Source: Carettochelys insculpta (Eukaryota; Chordata; Testudines; Carettochelyidae). Taken from it: a stretch of 64,000 bases of DNA. Where the stretch lies: assembly GCF_033958435.1 (NCBI RefSeq), contig NC_134138.1:7452001-7516000 (forward strand). The letters are read 5' to 3'. Position 1 is the stretch's first letter. Each line of letters starts with the position of its first letter. The position numbers and the translations under genes are program-made. Positions 32,579 through 43,345 of the stretch are shown piece by piece. Below the pieces are notes generated by a model. The model did no database searches. It had not been told where the DNA came from and saw nothing but the letters and a program-made list of their open reading frames with translations.

Positions 32579-32637
32579 CGTTAGGCCAGCGGTCACCTAC
32601 AAGTTAGAGACCGGCAATCGATAGAGTGTAAAGAGTC

Positions 32638-32673
32638 ATCTGTCTATCTATCTATCTGTCCCCATACACCTTC

Positions 32674-32728
<55 letters not shown>

Positions 32729-33068
32729 GTCCCCATACACCTTCTCTATCTATCTATCTATCTATCTATCCCCATACACCTTCTCTACCTATCTATCTAT
32801 CTATCTGTCCCCATACACCTTCTCTATCTATCTATCTATCTATCTATCTGTCCCCATACACCTTCTCTATCTATCTATCTATCTATCTATCCCCATACAC
32901 CTTCTCTACCTATCTATCTATCTATCTGTCCCCATACACCTTCTCTACCTATCTATCTATCTATCTATCTATCCCCATACACCTTCTCTACCTATCTATC
33001 TATCTATCTATCTGTCCCCATACACCTTCTCTATCTATCTATCTATCTATCTGTCCCCATACACCTTC

Positions 33069-33102
<34 letters not shown>

Positions 33103-33206
33103 CCCATACACCTTCTCTACCTATCTATCTATCTATCTATCTGTCCCCATACACCTTCTCTACCTATCTATCTATCTATCTATCTGTCCCCATACACCTT
33201 CTCTAC

Positions 33207-33247
<41 letters not shown>

Positions 33248-33303
33248 CCCATACACCTTCTCTACCTATCTATCTATCTATCTATCTGTCCCCATACACC
33301 TTC

Positions 33304-33334
<31 letters not shown>

Positions 33335-33600
33335 GTCCCCATACACCTTCTCTACCTATCTATCTATCTATCTATCTGTCCCCATACACCTTCTCTATCT
33401 ATCTATCTATCTATCCCCATACACCTTCTCTACCTATCTATCTATCTATCTATCTATCTATCCCCATACACCTTCTCTACCTATCTATCTATCTATCTAT
33501 CTGTCCCCATACACCTTCTCTATCTATCTATCTATCTATCTATCTATCCCCATACACCTTCTCTACCTATCTATCTATCTATCTGTCCCCATACACCTTC

Positions 33601-33643
<43 letters not shown>

Positions 33644-33780
33644 GTCCCCATACACCTTCTCTATCTATCTATCTATCTATCTATCCCCATACACCTTCTC
33701 TACCTATCTATCTATCTATCTATCTATCCCCATACACCTTCTCTACCTATCTATCTATCTATCTGTCCCCATACACCTTC

Positions 33781-33819
<39 letters not shown>

Positions 33820-33970
33820 GTCCCCATACACCTTCTCTATCTATCTATCTATCTATCTATCCCCATACACCTTCTCTACCTATCTATCTATCTATCTATC
33901 TGTCCCCATACACCTTCTCTATCTATCTATCTATCTGTCCCCATACACCTTCTCTATCTATCTATCTATC
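32638..33970. repeat. Compound TCTA micro/minisatellite
   Basis: Runs of (TCTA)n alternate with a near-constant 15-bp spacer CCCCATACACCTTCT, about 30 times. Two joint types alternate in part: TGTCCCC...CTCTATC and TATCCCC...CTCTACC, which hints at a higher-order dimer. The run length of TCTA varies from unit to unit. This resembles a CRISPR layout only superficially, because the unit is a microsatellite and the spacers are constant. Confidence 0.95.
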
Positions 33971-33974
33971 TACC

Positions 33975-35145
33975 TGTAGGGAATGTGGCAGAAGGAATGC
34001 AGTGCTGCTGAAGGCTGAGAGGAATGAGTCTCCCAGAGGTCATCTGCATAAGAATGCAAAAGGTGTGCATGTGTGATACCTTTTCAGGCAAAGCCTAATG
34101 GGTAGCAAGTAAGCCATGAGATTTGGTCTATTGTAAACATGTAGTTGTAAAATCACAATTTAAGCTGACACTTAAGGTGGGAGTTGTGAAATTTCACCAA
34201 TGCTCTGGGTTGTTGTGGAGGGACAGGGCAGTTGCCTTAGCTGTGTAAGACATTGATTACACAGGGCTCCCTGGTTTAAGGCATTGTGAGAGAGCAAGGG
34301 GAGGGGTATGGGTTGAGCCAGCTTGCTGAGTGCCTTGGCCCTGCCTATGCCTTGGCCATATAACTATAAGCCTGGCTTGACTAACCCTCCCCACCTGTTA
34401 AAAGATAGAGCTGGATACTAGGGTGTTTGTGAAACCCCACACTAGAGATACCAAGAGCTGAAATCACAGAGTGGCAGCTGAGGCCACACAGAGCTAAAAT
34501 CACTGGGTTCTGCCTTAGGGCAGTCCCAAGCAGTGGGGTTAGGACTGGCGGACAACAGCAGGACCAGCGGGTGGCCGGTAGGAGCGGCGGGAGTCCGCTA
34601 GGAGCGGCGGCGGCGGCGGTAGACGACGGCGACCTGCGGGCAGCCGGTAGGAGCGGCGGCGGCGGACGACGGCGACTGGCAGACGGCTGGTGACAGCAAG
34701 GGGAGGCTACAGACAAGTGGACAGCTAGTATTGCCCTGGTGATGTATCTGTGGGCTTTGAGTTTGGGACTGCACTGCAGAGGGTACACCCTGTAACCGTG
34801 TGTGTGTGGAAAAGGGCCAAGAGCCCCAGCAAGAGACTGGGTTCTACTGCATATGGGGATGGTATCTGGGTAAAAGGGGTTTTGTCTCTTCTGTGCTGAG
34901 ATATGCTGCATCTGTCGCTGTAACCTTGGGGTAGGTTACGGTCATTAAACAAGCCATTTCTATCTCAGACTCTGTGCTTGCGAGGGTGGGGAGAACCACC
35001 TTACAGGCACCCAGCACGGGGGTGAAATTGTCCCAGGCCACTGGGTGGGGGCTCGAGCCGGTTGATCATATCCTGGATAGGAAAACCCCACAAGAGTTGA
35101 ACCCGGCCCTTCTGGCAGGCATCTTGCGTTAACAGAAGGGTTACA
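33975..35145 (+). mobile_element. Solo LTR of an endogenous retrovirus-like element
   Basis: The segment starts TGTAGGGAATG and ends GGGTTACA, with TGTA...TACA ends. It is flanked by a 4-bp repeat TACC (33971-33974 and 35146-35149). Plus-strand signals are in LTR order: a TATA-like CATATAACTATAAG (34357-34370), a GC-rich leader with GGCGGC repeats (34535-34690) and ATTAAA (34944-34949) as polyadenylation signal. There are no internal genes, so it is a recombined solo LTR. Satellite sequence on both sides shows it landed inside the already expanded array. A 4-bp duplication is common for gammaretrovirus-like elements, but the class is not proven. Confidence 0.7.
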
Positions 35146-35149
35146 TACC

Positions 35150-35244
35150 TGTCTACCTATCTATCTATCTATCTATCCCCATACACCTTCTCTACCTATC
35201 TATCTATCTATCTATCCACATACACCTTCTCTATCTATCTATCT
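35150..35244. repeat. TCTA satellite, right part
   Basis: This is a continuation of the array with two further spacer units (35178 and 35216; the second reads CCACATACACC). It was separated from the main array by the LTR insertion. Confidence 0.9.
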
Positions 35245-35283
35245 AAATTCGAGAGCCGTGAGTTGGCCAACCCTGCATTAGGC

Positions 35284-35584
35284 CTGGCAATAGTTTCCCC
35301 TGGGGGCTTGGTGTCTCCTGGCACTGACAGTGTCAAGCTAGGCCCAGTCCTGCCGTGGGTGTGGTCTGAATGAGTTCATAGCTCTTTGGTAGCTGTGTTC
35401 AAATCCCTGGTGGGAGGAATTGCATTGTGTGGCCTTCCTAGTTCATGGGAATCCCACAGGCAAGTTCCCTCCTTCCCTGGGGGCAGAGGAGAAGACCCCC
35501 GTACTGATGGGTTTTCCCAGATGGGTGGATAGGAATAAACAGCTCTTCATCAAGAGAATGAGCTGGTAATAAGGAGACACACAT
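35284..35584. other. Unassigned sequence
   Basis: Nothing supportable is seen. Confidence 0.4.
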
Positions 35585-35745
35585 CTCATAGGGCCCTTGA
35601 GGTCATCAGGACCAAGCACCATCCCTTTAAAAAATATCTATTTATCTATCTCTTGGCTCTAGATCCTTAAATCGCCCCCTCAAGGATTGAGCTCACAGCC
35701 CTGGGTTTAGTAAGCCAGGGCTCAAACCACTGAGCTTCCTTCCCA
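35585..35745 (-). repeat. tRNA-derived SINE with CR1-like tail
   Basis: On the minus strand an A-box-like GCTCAGTGGTTTGAG (about 35740) and a B box GAGCTCAATCC (about 35690) are followed by 'ttgaggggg', a TA-rich spacer with a TCTA stretch, and a CR1-like tail ('ttgaggtcatcagga' on the plus strand near 35599). This is the clearest tRNA-like head in the window, but it is a SINE and not a tRNA gene. Confidence 0.75.
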
Positions 35746-36420
35746 CCAGAGCTGCTCACTGTATTTCTTATAAAAATGATTTTCCTATGTCTGGTGTACG
35801 AGCTAATTGTCATTCTGAAATCTATATATTGTAGGTCAAAAATAGGGAGGTAATTTTTCTTTGCTAGGTGACTTTATTTCCAGGAATAATCTGACCAGGC
35901 TTCAGTGGGTGGGAACTTTTTTCCTTCACATTCTTTCTGGCGTTGTTTGCAGCTGATGAATTTCCAACTGCTTGTATCATCGTGGGGTGGGGGTCTCTCT
36001 GATTCAATTAGAATGGAATGACAGTAATGATGCTTGTTGCTGTGAGGCTGCATACAATGGTGGATTATTTTTAAATAGCCTCAGAACTGGGCTTGGGATC
36101 CCAGCTTTCCTTTAAAAAAGGAACTCTCCAATCCTCAGGGTTACAAATAGTGTCTTCAAAGCGCAAACAGAATAAAAAATAGTACAGCATCAAGTGTGGG
36201 AACCAGCCGTGCTCTCTGACGGGTGTGAATACCTCAACCATCTCAATGAAGTGTTAACTCTGAATCAGAATGATTACGCTCAAATAGAGAGCAAGGCAAA
36301 AAGAGGCCATTGTGGTCATTTAATCTGCCCTCCTGTATAACACCAGCCATGGGGCATCCATGAATTAATTCCCGTTGGAGCTATAGAAGATCTTTAAAAA
36401 AAAAAACAGCCAAACTGATT
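35746..36420. other. Unassigned AT-rich sequence
   Basis: No repeat match. Phrases such as 'gaaatctatatattgtaggt' (35817) and 'gtgactttatttccaggaat' (35868) sit in non-repetitive sequence that could be intronic or regulatory. Confidence 0.35.
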
Positions 36421-36637
36421 TCAAATTTCCAGTGATGGAGAATCTGCCATGACAGAAATTGCTGGTGGAAAAGGGGTAGAGTTAGTTTTTGAAATAAAAA
36501 AAGAACAAGTTAAAAACCATTTGGAAAAATTGGATGTCTGCAAGTCACCAGGGCCTGATGAAATGCACCCTAGAATCCTCAAGGAGCTGATAGAAGAGGT
36601 CGCTGAGCCCTTAGCTCTCATTTTTGGAAAGTCATAA
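36421..36637 (+). pseudogene. CR1 LINE (sense copy), upstream part
   Basis: The frame 36449-36637 encodes '[42 protein letters not shown]', the start of the CR1 RT domain. The next residues (W-ETGEIPEDWKRANIVPIYKKGNKNNPGNYRP) are found only at 38383 onward, so the element is split at 36637/38383 by the antisense CR1. The phrase TCAT is present at both edges of the intruder (36633-36636 and 38373-38376), a possible short target repeat. Bases 36393-36402 are an A run upstream. Confidence 0.85.
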
Positions 36638-38372
36638 GAACGTAAGAACATAAGAACATAAGAATGGCCATACTGGGTCAGACCAAAGGTCCATCCAGCC
36701 CAGCATCCCATCTGCCGACGGTGGCCAATGCCAGGTGCCCCAGAGAAGGAGAACAGAAGACAATGATCAAGTGATTTATCTCCTGCCATCCATCTCCTGT
36801 CCTTGTTCTGAAGGCTAGGGCACCATACTTTATCCCTGGCTAATAGCCATTTATGGACCTAACCTGCAAACATTTATCAAGCTCTTTTTTAAACCCTAAT
36901 AGAGTCCTGGCCTTCACAGCCTCCTCGGGCAAGGAGTTCCACAGGTTGACTGTGCGCTGTGTGAAGAAAAATTTCCTTTTATTAGTTTTGAACCTACTAC
37001 CCATCAATTTCATTTGGTGTCCCCTAGTTCTTGTATTATGGGAAAATGTAAATAATTTTTCTATATTCACTTTCTCCACACCATTCATGATTTTATATAC
37101 CTCTATCATATCTCCCCTCAATCGCCTCTTTTCCAAACTGAAAAGTCCCAGTCTCTCTAGCCTCTCCCCATATGGGACCCGTTCCAAGCCCCTAATCATC
37201 TTAGTCGCCCTTTTCTGAACCTTTTCTAATGCCAATATATCTTTTTTGAGGTGAGGAGATCACATCTGCACGCAGTACTCGAGATGTGGGCGTACCATAG
37301 TTTTATATAGGGGAAGTATGATATCTTTTGTCTTATTATCGATCCCTTTTTTAATAATTCCTAACATCCTATTTGCCTTACTAACTGCCGCTGCACACTG
37401 CGTGGATGTCTTCAGAGAGCTATCCACTATAACTCCAAGATCCCTTTCCTGATCTGTCGTAGCTAAATTTGACCCCATCATGTAGTACGTGTAATTTGAG
37501 TTATTTTTTCCAACATGCATTACCTTACACTTACCCACATTAAATTTCATTTGCCATTTTGCTGCCCAATCACTCAGTTTGCTGAGATCTTTTTGTAGTT
37601 CTTCACAATCCCTTTTGGTTTTGACTGTCCTGAACAACTTGGTGTCATCTGCAAACTTGGCCACCTCACTGCTTACCTCATTTTCTAGATCATTGATGAA
37701 CAAGTTAAACAGGATCGGTCCCAGGACTGACCCCTGGGGAACACCACTAGTTACCCTCCTCCATTGTGAAAATTTACCATTTATTCCCACCCTTTGTTTT
37801 CTGTCTTTTAACCGATTCCCGATCCATGAAAGGATCTTTCCTCCTATCCCATGACCACCTAATTTACATAAAAGCCTTTGGTGTGGGACTGTGTCAAAGG
37901 CTTTCTGGAAATCTAGGTATATTATGTCTACTGGGTGCCCCTTGTCCACATGTTTATTAACCCCTTCAGAGAATTCTAATAGCTTAGTTAGACACGACTT
38001 CCCTCTGCAGAAACCATGCTGACTTTTGCCCAACAATTTGTGCTCTTCTACGTGCCTTGCAATTTTATTCTTTACTAGTATTTCTACTAATTTGCCTGGT
38101 ACTGATGTTAAACTTATCGGTCTATAATTGCCCGGGTCTCCTCTAGAGCCTTTTTTAAATATTGGTGTTATATTGGCCATCTTCCAGTCATTTGGTACCA
38201 AAGTGGATTTAAAGGATAGGTTACAAACCACTGTTAATAACTCCGCAATTTCACATTTGAGTTCTTTCAGAACCCTTGGGTGAATGCCGTCTGGTCCTGG
38301 AGACTTGTTACTATTCAGCTTATCAATTAACTCCAAAACCTCCTCTAATGTCACTTCAATCTGAGTCACTTC
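36638..38372 (-). pseudogene. CR1-family LINE ORF2 (RT domain), antisense, nested
   Basis: The minus frame from 38426 reads to 37260, and the frame from 37235 to 36840 is in the same register, separated by one TGA (complement at 37258-37260) where relatives have TGG (CVQFW). Within the 388 codons, motif A 'IIYLDFQKAFD' is at residues 168-178, motif B 'SGVPQGSVLGP' at 227-237 and the catalytic FADD at 258-261, all intact. The C-terminus '[33 protein letters not shown]' is present. The 3' end has TTCTTATG-type octamers (complement at 36637-36664). It lacks the endonuclease domain (5' truncated). Its few lesions suggest a fairly young insertion. The first few codons of the frame belong to the host CR1 on the other strand. 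Confidence 0.9.
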
Positions 38373-39838
38373 ATGGGAGACAGGAGAGATTCCAGAAGAC
38401 TGGAAGAGGGCAAATATAGTGCCCATCTACAAAAAGGGGAATAAGAACAACCCAGGAAATTACAGGCCAGTCAGCTTAACTTCTGTGCCAGGAAAGATAA
38501 TGGAGCAGGTAGTTAAGGAAGTCATCTGCAAGCACTTGGAAGGCAGTAAAGTGATAGGAAACAGCCAGCATGGTTTTGTAAAAAAACAAATCATGTCAAA
38601 CCAACCTGATAGCTTTTTTTGACACGATAACGAGACTCGTAGATAAGGGTGAAGCAGTGGATGTGGTATACCTAGACTTTAGTAAAGCATTTGATACTGG
38701 CTCGCATAATATTCTTATCGACAAACTAGGCAAATCCAACTTAAATCTCGCTGCAATAAGGTGGGTGCATAACTGGCTGGCTAATCGCACCCAGAGAGTA
38801 GTTGTTAATGGTGCTCAATCCAGCTGGAAAAGCATAACAAGTGGGGTTCCACAGGGGTCTGTTTTGGGACCAGTTCTGTTCAATATCTTCATTAATGATT
38901 TGGCTATTGGCATAGAAAGTACGCTTATTAAGTTTGCAGATGATACCAAGCTGGGAGGGGTTGCAACTACCTTGGAGGATAGGGCCATAATTCAGAATGA
39001 TCTAGATAAATTAGAGAAATGGTCTGAAGTAAACAGGATGAAGTTTAATAAAGATAAATGTAAGGTGCTGCACTTAGGAAGGAATAATCTGTTTCACACA
39101 TACAGAATGGGAAAAGACTGTCTAGGAAGGAGTACAGCAGAAAGGGACCTAGGGGTTCTAGTAGATCACAAGTTAAATATGAGTCAACAGTGTGATGCTG
39201 TTGCAAAAAAAGCAAACATGATTCTGGGATGCATTAGCAGGTGTGTTGTGAACAAGACACGAGAAATCATTCTACCGCTCTACTCTGCGCTGGTTAGACC
39301 TCAGCTGGAATATTGTGTCCAGTTCTGGGCACCTCAATTCAAGAAAGATGTGGAGAAATTAGAGAAGGTCCAGAGAAGAGCAACTAGAATGATAAAAGGT
39401 CTGGAGAACATGACTTATGAAGAAAGGCTGAAAGAATTGGGCTTGTTTAGCTTGGAAAAGAGAAGATTGAGGGGGGACATGATAGCGGTTTTCAGATATC
39501 TTAAAGGGTGTCATAAGGAGGAGGGAGAAAACTGGTTCTTCTTGGCCTCTGAGGATAGAACAAGAGGCAATGGACTTAAACTGCAGCAAGGGAAGTTTAG
39601 GTTGGACATTAGGAAAAAGTTCCTAACTGTCAGGGTGGTCAAGTACTGGAATAAGTTGCCAAGGGAGGTTGTTGGATCTCCCTCGCTGGAGATATTTAAG
39701 AACAGATTAGATAGATGTCTATCAGGGATGGTGTAGATAGTGGTCGGTCCTGCTGTCGGGGCAGAGGGCTGGACTCGATGGCCTCTCGAGGCCCCTTCTG
39801 GTCCTAGTGTTCTATGATTCTATGATTCTATGATAAAT
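38373..39838 (+). pseudogene. CR1 LINE (sense copy), RT and 3' end
   Basis: It continues the split CR1. 'IVPIYKKGNKNNPGNYRPVSLTSVPGK' begins at 38419. An extra A in the A run at about 38579-38586 shifts the frame just before 'SCQTNLIAFFD'. The 359-codon frame 38657-39736 then holds motif A 'VVYLDFSKAFD' (residues 3-13), motif B 'SGVPQGSVLGP' (62-72) and FADD (93-96), and it runs to the ORF2 end. The tail closes with ATTCTATG octamers at 39810-39835. With a split and one frameshift it cannot act alone, yet the RT core is intact. Confidence 0.9.
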
Positions 39839-40495
39839 TGTTCTGGTTGTCAGGTGCCCTCACTGTTAAAAAAATTCTAGTCTGAATGTGTTTAACCATT
39901 GGTTCCCATTATACCTGGTGTGCTAGCCTGACGAAAGGTCTGCTGTCATGTTTTTTTGTTCCGAAGTAGATCCTCATAGTCTGGGGCCAAGTCAGACCTC
40001 GGTAAGCCACTGGATACTCTGACTTTTGTGAAAGAACTGCTGTTGTGGCTGATTAACTAGGCTGAGCCCATGTTTCTGGGGACGGCGAAACAGAACGTGT
40101 TGCTGAGCCGAGGCTAGTCCTTTGCTCTGTTCTAATGCATTGCTCATCTTTTTAGTTTGTGTGACAATAGCACGTGGGGCCAGCTCAATGACAGAAGCCC
40201 CTAGCTGCACAACACCCAGGGGTCTGCAGCAAGCAGGCGCAGGGACCCCATGGTAGGTGTGAGCCGACTAGCGTAAGAGATGCAGTGGTGACGTGCCAGC
40301 TGCCTACCCAACTTGTGGGGCATCTGCTTCAACTTTTAAGTCTGCTGCACCTGGAGTTGCTCTTGGGATTCTGCTAGTGGGCTCCCCACCCCCCCGAGTC
40401 CTGCAACACTGCAGAGCTGCCGGCACAAGCAAAAACGCTGAACACGCAGCTGTAAAAATGAAATGCAAACATAAAGCCAGCACGAAAATTGAAAT
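39839..40495. other. Unassigned sequence
   Basis: No gene is seen. AT-rich phrases near 40440-40500 ('gtaaaaatgaaatgcaaaca') are non-repetitive. Confidence 0.4.
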
Positions 40496-40990
40496 CAGGA
40501 TATGCTGCATGCCTGAACATGCATGCCAGCGCACACACTAATGACATGCATACTCACCTGCACAGCACAGGCACATGCGTGTGCATCCACACACTTTATG
40601 GACATATATGTCTGTTCCTGCCACAGTCATGGATCCACTCATACGTGGACTCATGCAGGGGCATACAGGCACACAATAACACACAGCCATGTGCTCTAGA
40701 CAGGAGCCAACACACTGGCAGCCTCATGGACCAGCATATGTACACGTACACAGCATGTAGATGTGGATGCATGCTGAAGAATCCAAACACACGTGGCTAA
40801 CCCCCTCCTGCCCCCACCAATGCACACAGGCTAGAAGAAGGCTGTGGGCTCAGAACTGGATCTAGGTTTCACACCCCACCAAATCTGGGTGGTGCTGGAT
40901 TAGGGGTTCTGGCCTCAGCTCCTGTTTGATACACACGCACTTAACCACGCACGCACGCACACGCACACACATTGTTGGCTCGAGGTCTTG
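40496..40990. repeat. Degenerate (CA)n / alternating purine-pyrimidine stretch
   Basis: CATGCATGCC, CACACA, GTGTGCAT and ACGCACGC motifs are scattered across this stretch, with the purest run at about 40946-40970 (ACGCACGCACACGCACAC). It may adopt Z-DNA and is prone to length change. No gene is seen. Confidence 0.6.
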
Positions 40991-42330
40991 CAGCGCAGAG
41001 AGGCCTGGAGTTGCAGAGTCAGCAGCCGGCGCATCTGCAGCGAAGGATCCACGGTACAATGATATTAATCAGTGTTTTTCTATCGGACTTTGGCAGGCTC
41101 CTGACGCTTGCAGCTGTGGCTGCACCCTGGGAAATAAGCTCCAGCCATGCAGTCAGCAAACTCCACCCCCTCCCCTCCTAATTGCTGCCTCCCCCCGGGC
41201 AACCCGCCCCCTGCAGGCGCATAGCAGATTCCCAGCTGTTCCCAGCACCCCTTTTTGCCCCCCATGTGCAAGCATGCTCCATCTGTAGAGAACTTTCCTC
41301 GTGTCCCTCCCCATGTCCTGTCCCCAGCCACACTAGCACCTCCTGGAGCTGATGGCCGCTCAGGAGAACCCTGGCAACCTTGCCCTGAAACTGATCCCAC
41401 GGCGTAATCGAATGTAATCCCCAACTCTTCTTGGATATAGTTTTCAGCAGCAAGACCCCAAGGGCCACTCACTGATGCCGTTACAGGCGCGCACCCTGAA
41501 GCCACACAGCAGCCCCTCGAGGCTAAGCAGAGCCCTATGCAGGGATCACACTGCTGTGTCCGAGCCCTGGAAGCCTCCAGCCTGTGCCCTGTGGGGAAAA
41601 GTGCACCCCTCTCTGTCTTCCCACTGCCTCGGTGTCATGGGGAAGTGGGCTACAGGTGTGCCTCAGTGAATTCCCCTCTTGGGGCCTTCTGTTGACCCGG
41701 CCCCGGTGGGCGTGGAGCGACCTCGGTGGAGATGGACTCTGTTGATCTGAGGCTGAGGTGGGCCCAGAGCCAGACAGCACTGGAGAGTCACTGGCAGAGG
41801 CTGGGCTTAGATTCTCTTTTATTGCATCAGCTGGCCGAGCAGAGCCTGGGGCACACAGCCCTTCCCCTGCCTGCAGTAGCAGGAGCAGGGAATCAGGCCC
41901 CTTGCAGCTCAGTTTTCTCCAGCAAGCCAGTGGTGCTGGGTGTGCCGCTGGGCCAGGGAGCTGCACTCTTGGCCACACGACTCGCTCTGCAGCTGCTCAG
42001 AGCCAGCTCCCAGCCCTGTGTTGTGAGCAGCACACACCGCCGCAGCATGAGTGTCTCTGGTTGCTGCCCTAACTGAGTGGGTGTGTGGCTCACGCATGGC
42101 CCCCGGGGTCTCTCATTGATGCTAACGTTTGCCCTTAGGGCGGCCGCCATGCTGGGCCCAGGCTGCAGCAGGCAAGCGAAGGAATTAGTTGGAATCTGGA
42201 CGTGGCCCGTACATGGAGTAAATAATTACAAGAATGCACTAAGCCAGCATTGTCGAGTTGCAATGCAACAGGCTCATAAGGGCCACTGAAGGAGTTAGCC
42301 TCCCAGGAGCCCTGCAGGGTCAGGCAGATG
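40991..42330. other. Unassigned GC-rich sequence
   Basis: Frames of 104-147 codons overlap on both strands (41080-41505, 41535-41978, 41726-42076). None has a domain. I see no exon signature. Confidence 0.4.
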
Positions 42331-42334
42331 CTGT

Positions 42335-42690
42335 ATGGAGATTCCCCACTCAATGCCTCAGTTTCCCTAACTGTAAAATAGTAACAGAGAGGTAGCCATG
42401 TTGGTTTGTATTCTAACTAAACAAACCAGCAGTCACGTAGCACTTTAAAGGCTAACAACATGATTTGTTAGGTGATGAGCTTTGTGGGACAGACCTACGT
42501 CTTCAAAGCTACAGCATTTCCAGTCCAGACCCAAAGGTACAGGACCAATAGGTATGGGTCTGGCCCACGAAAGCTCATCACCAAATAAATCATTTTGTTA
42601 ATCTGTAACGTACTAACTGTAAAATGAGCGTGATAGCACCACCCACCACCTGTAAAGTGCTTTAAGACTCATTGGGGTGTAGAGGGGGGC
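42335..42690 (-). repeat. MIR-type SINE split by a retroelement
   Basis: 'aatgcctcagtttccctaac' followed by 'tgtaaaat' stops at 42379. It resumes after the insertion with 'ctgtaaaatgagcgtgatag' and 'cacctgtaaagtgctttaag' (42617-42667). Together these give the standard MIR order. 'cctcagtttccctaactgta' is the strand complementary to the 'tttacagatggggaaactga' orientation used at 8225, so relative orientation is opposite to that copy; the strand field is arbitrary. Confidence 0.65.
42380..42612. mobile_element. Foldback hammerhead-like retroelement (family B) with 13-bp target duplication
   Basis: It is flanked by the perfect repeat CTAACTGTAAAAT (42367-42379 and 42613-42625), which belongs to the MIR it interrupts. 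The left arm 'cagagaggtagccatgttgg' leads into a reverse unit ('tagcactttaaaggctaaca', 'gtgatgagctttgtgggaca'). The right arm is forward ('ggtctggcccacgaaagctc', 'aaataaatcattttgttaat'). GAAA is intact on the right arm (about 42569). The CTGANGA box is not recognisable in this copy. Confidence 0.75.
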
Positions 42691-42940
42691 CCACAGAGGG
42701 TGTTGACAGCTAAAGCTTACTAAAGAGCTTGTTGGGGAAGGCACCTGCGTGTGTGTGTGTGTGTGTGTGCGTGTATGGACTGGCACTCTGAAGCCCCATT
42801 CCTGCCTGAGGATCCTGGGCTGGGTTGGGGGGCCTACAGGCATCCATAATCCAGAGCTCCACCTTCCTCCCCATGCATTACACCCAGGGTTTTCTGCCTC
42901 CCAGCAGCATGATGGCAATGCGAGTAAAACTGAGTCAATC
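42691..42940. repeat. Unassigned sequence with (GT)n run
   Basis: A (GT)n run occupies 42748-42770. Nothing else is supported. Confidence 0.6.
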
Positions 42941-42944
42941 CTTG

Positions 42945-43345
42945 AACGAGCATTCCAGTCAATAGGAGAGGCTGAGGGATTTGGGCTTATTTAGTTTTCA
43001 GAAGGAGAGAGTGAGGGACGTTGGATAGCAGCCTGCAACTTCCTGAAAGGGGGCTCTAAAGAGGAGGGAGAGAGGCTGTTCTCAATGGCGAAGGATGGCA
43101 GAGCAAGGAGCAGTGGTCTGAAGTTACAGTGGAGGAGGTGTAGGTTGGATATTAGGAAAAACTACTTCACCAGGAGGGCAGTGAAGCATTGGAATGCGTT
43201 GCCTAGAGAGGTGGTGGATTCTCCATCCCTAGAGGTTTTAAGTCCTGGCTTGACAAAGCCCTGGCTGGGATGATTTAGTTGGGGTTGGTCCTGCTTTGGG
43301 CAGGGGGCTGAACTCAATGACCTCCTGAGGTCTTTTCAATGATCT
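42945..43345 (+). pseudogene. CR1 LINE 3' end, sense
   Basis: '[41 protein letters not shown]' is encoded at 43115-43240, preceded by the '[17 protein letters not shown]' region at about 42968. The tail 'tcaatgacctcctgaggtc' closes it near 43333. The octamers are lost. Confidence 0.8.

Larger units (their letters stand above)
32587..35275. mobile_element. hAT-type element expanded by a satellite and a solo LTR
   Basis: The left end begins CAGCGGTCACCTAC and the right end finishes GTTGGCCAACCCTG, whose complement CAGGGTTGGCCAAC is a weak inverted repeat. The 8-bp flanks CGTTAGGC (32579-32586) and CATTAGGC (35276-35283) match 7/8, supporting one original hAT insertion. Its interior is now a TCTA-based satellite on both sides of a 1.17-kb LTR. 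Only about 50 bp at the left and 35 bp at the right look like the original transposon. Confidence 0.7.

Noticed and set aside
32638..33970. CRISPR-like array of repeats and spacers
   Set aside because: The spacers are constant and the repeats are TCTA microsatellite blocks of varying length in a eukaryotic context.
35690..35745. tRNA gene
   Set aside because: The A and B boxes belong to a SINE head; the B box deviates and a CR1-like tail follows.
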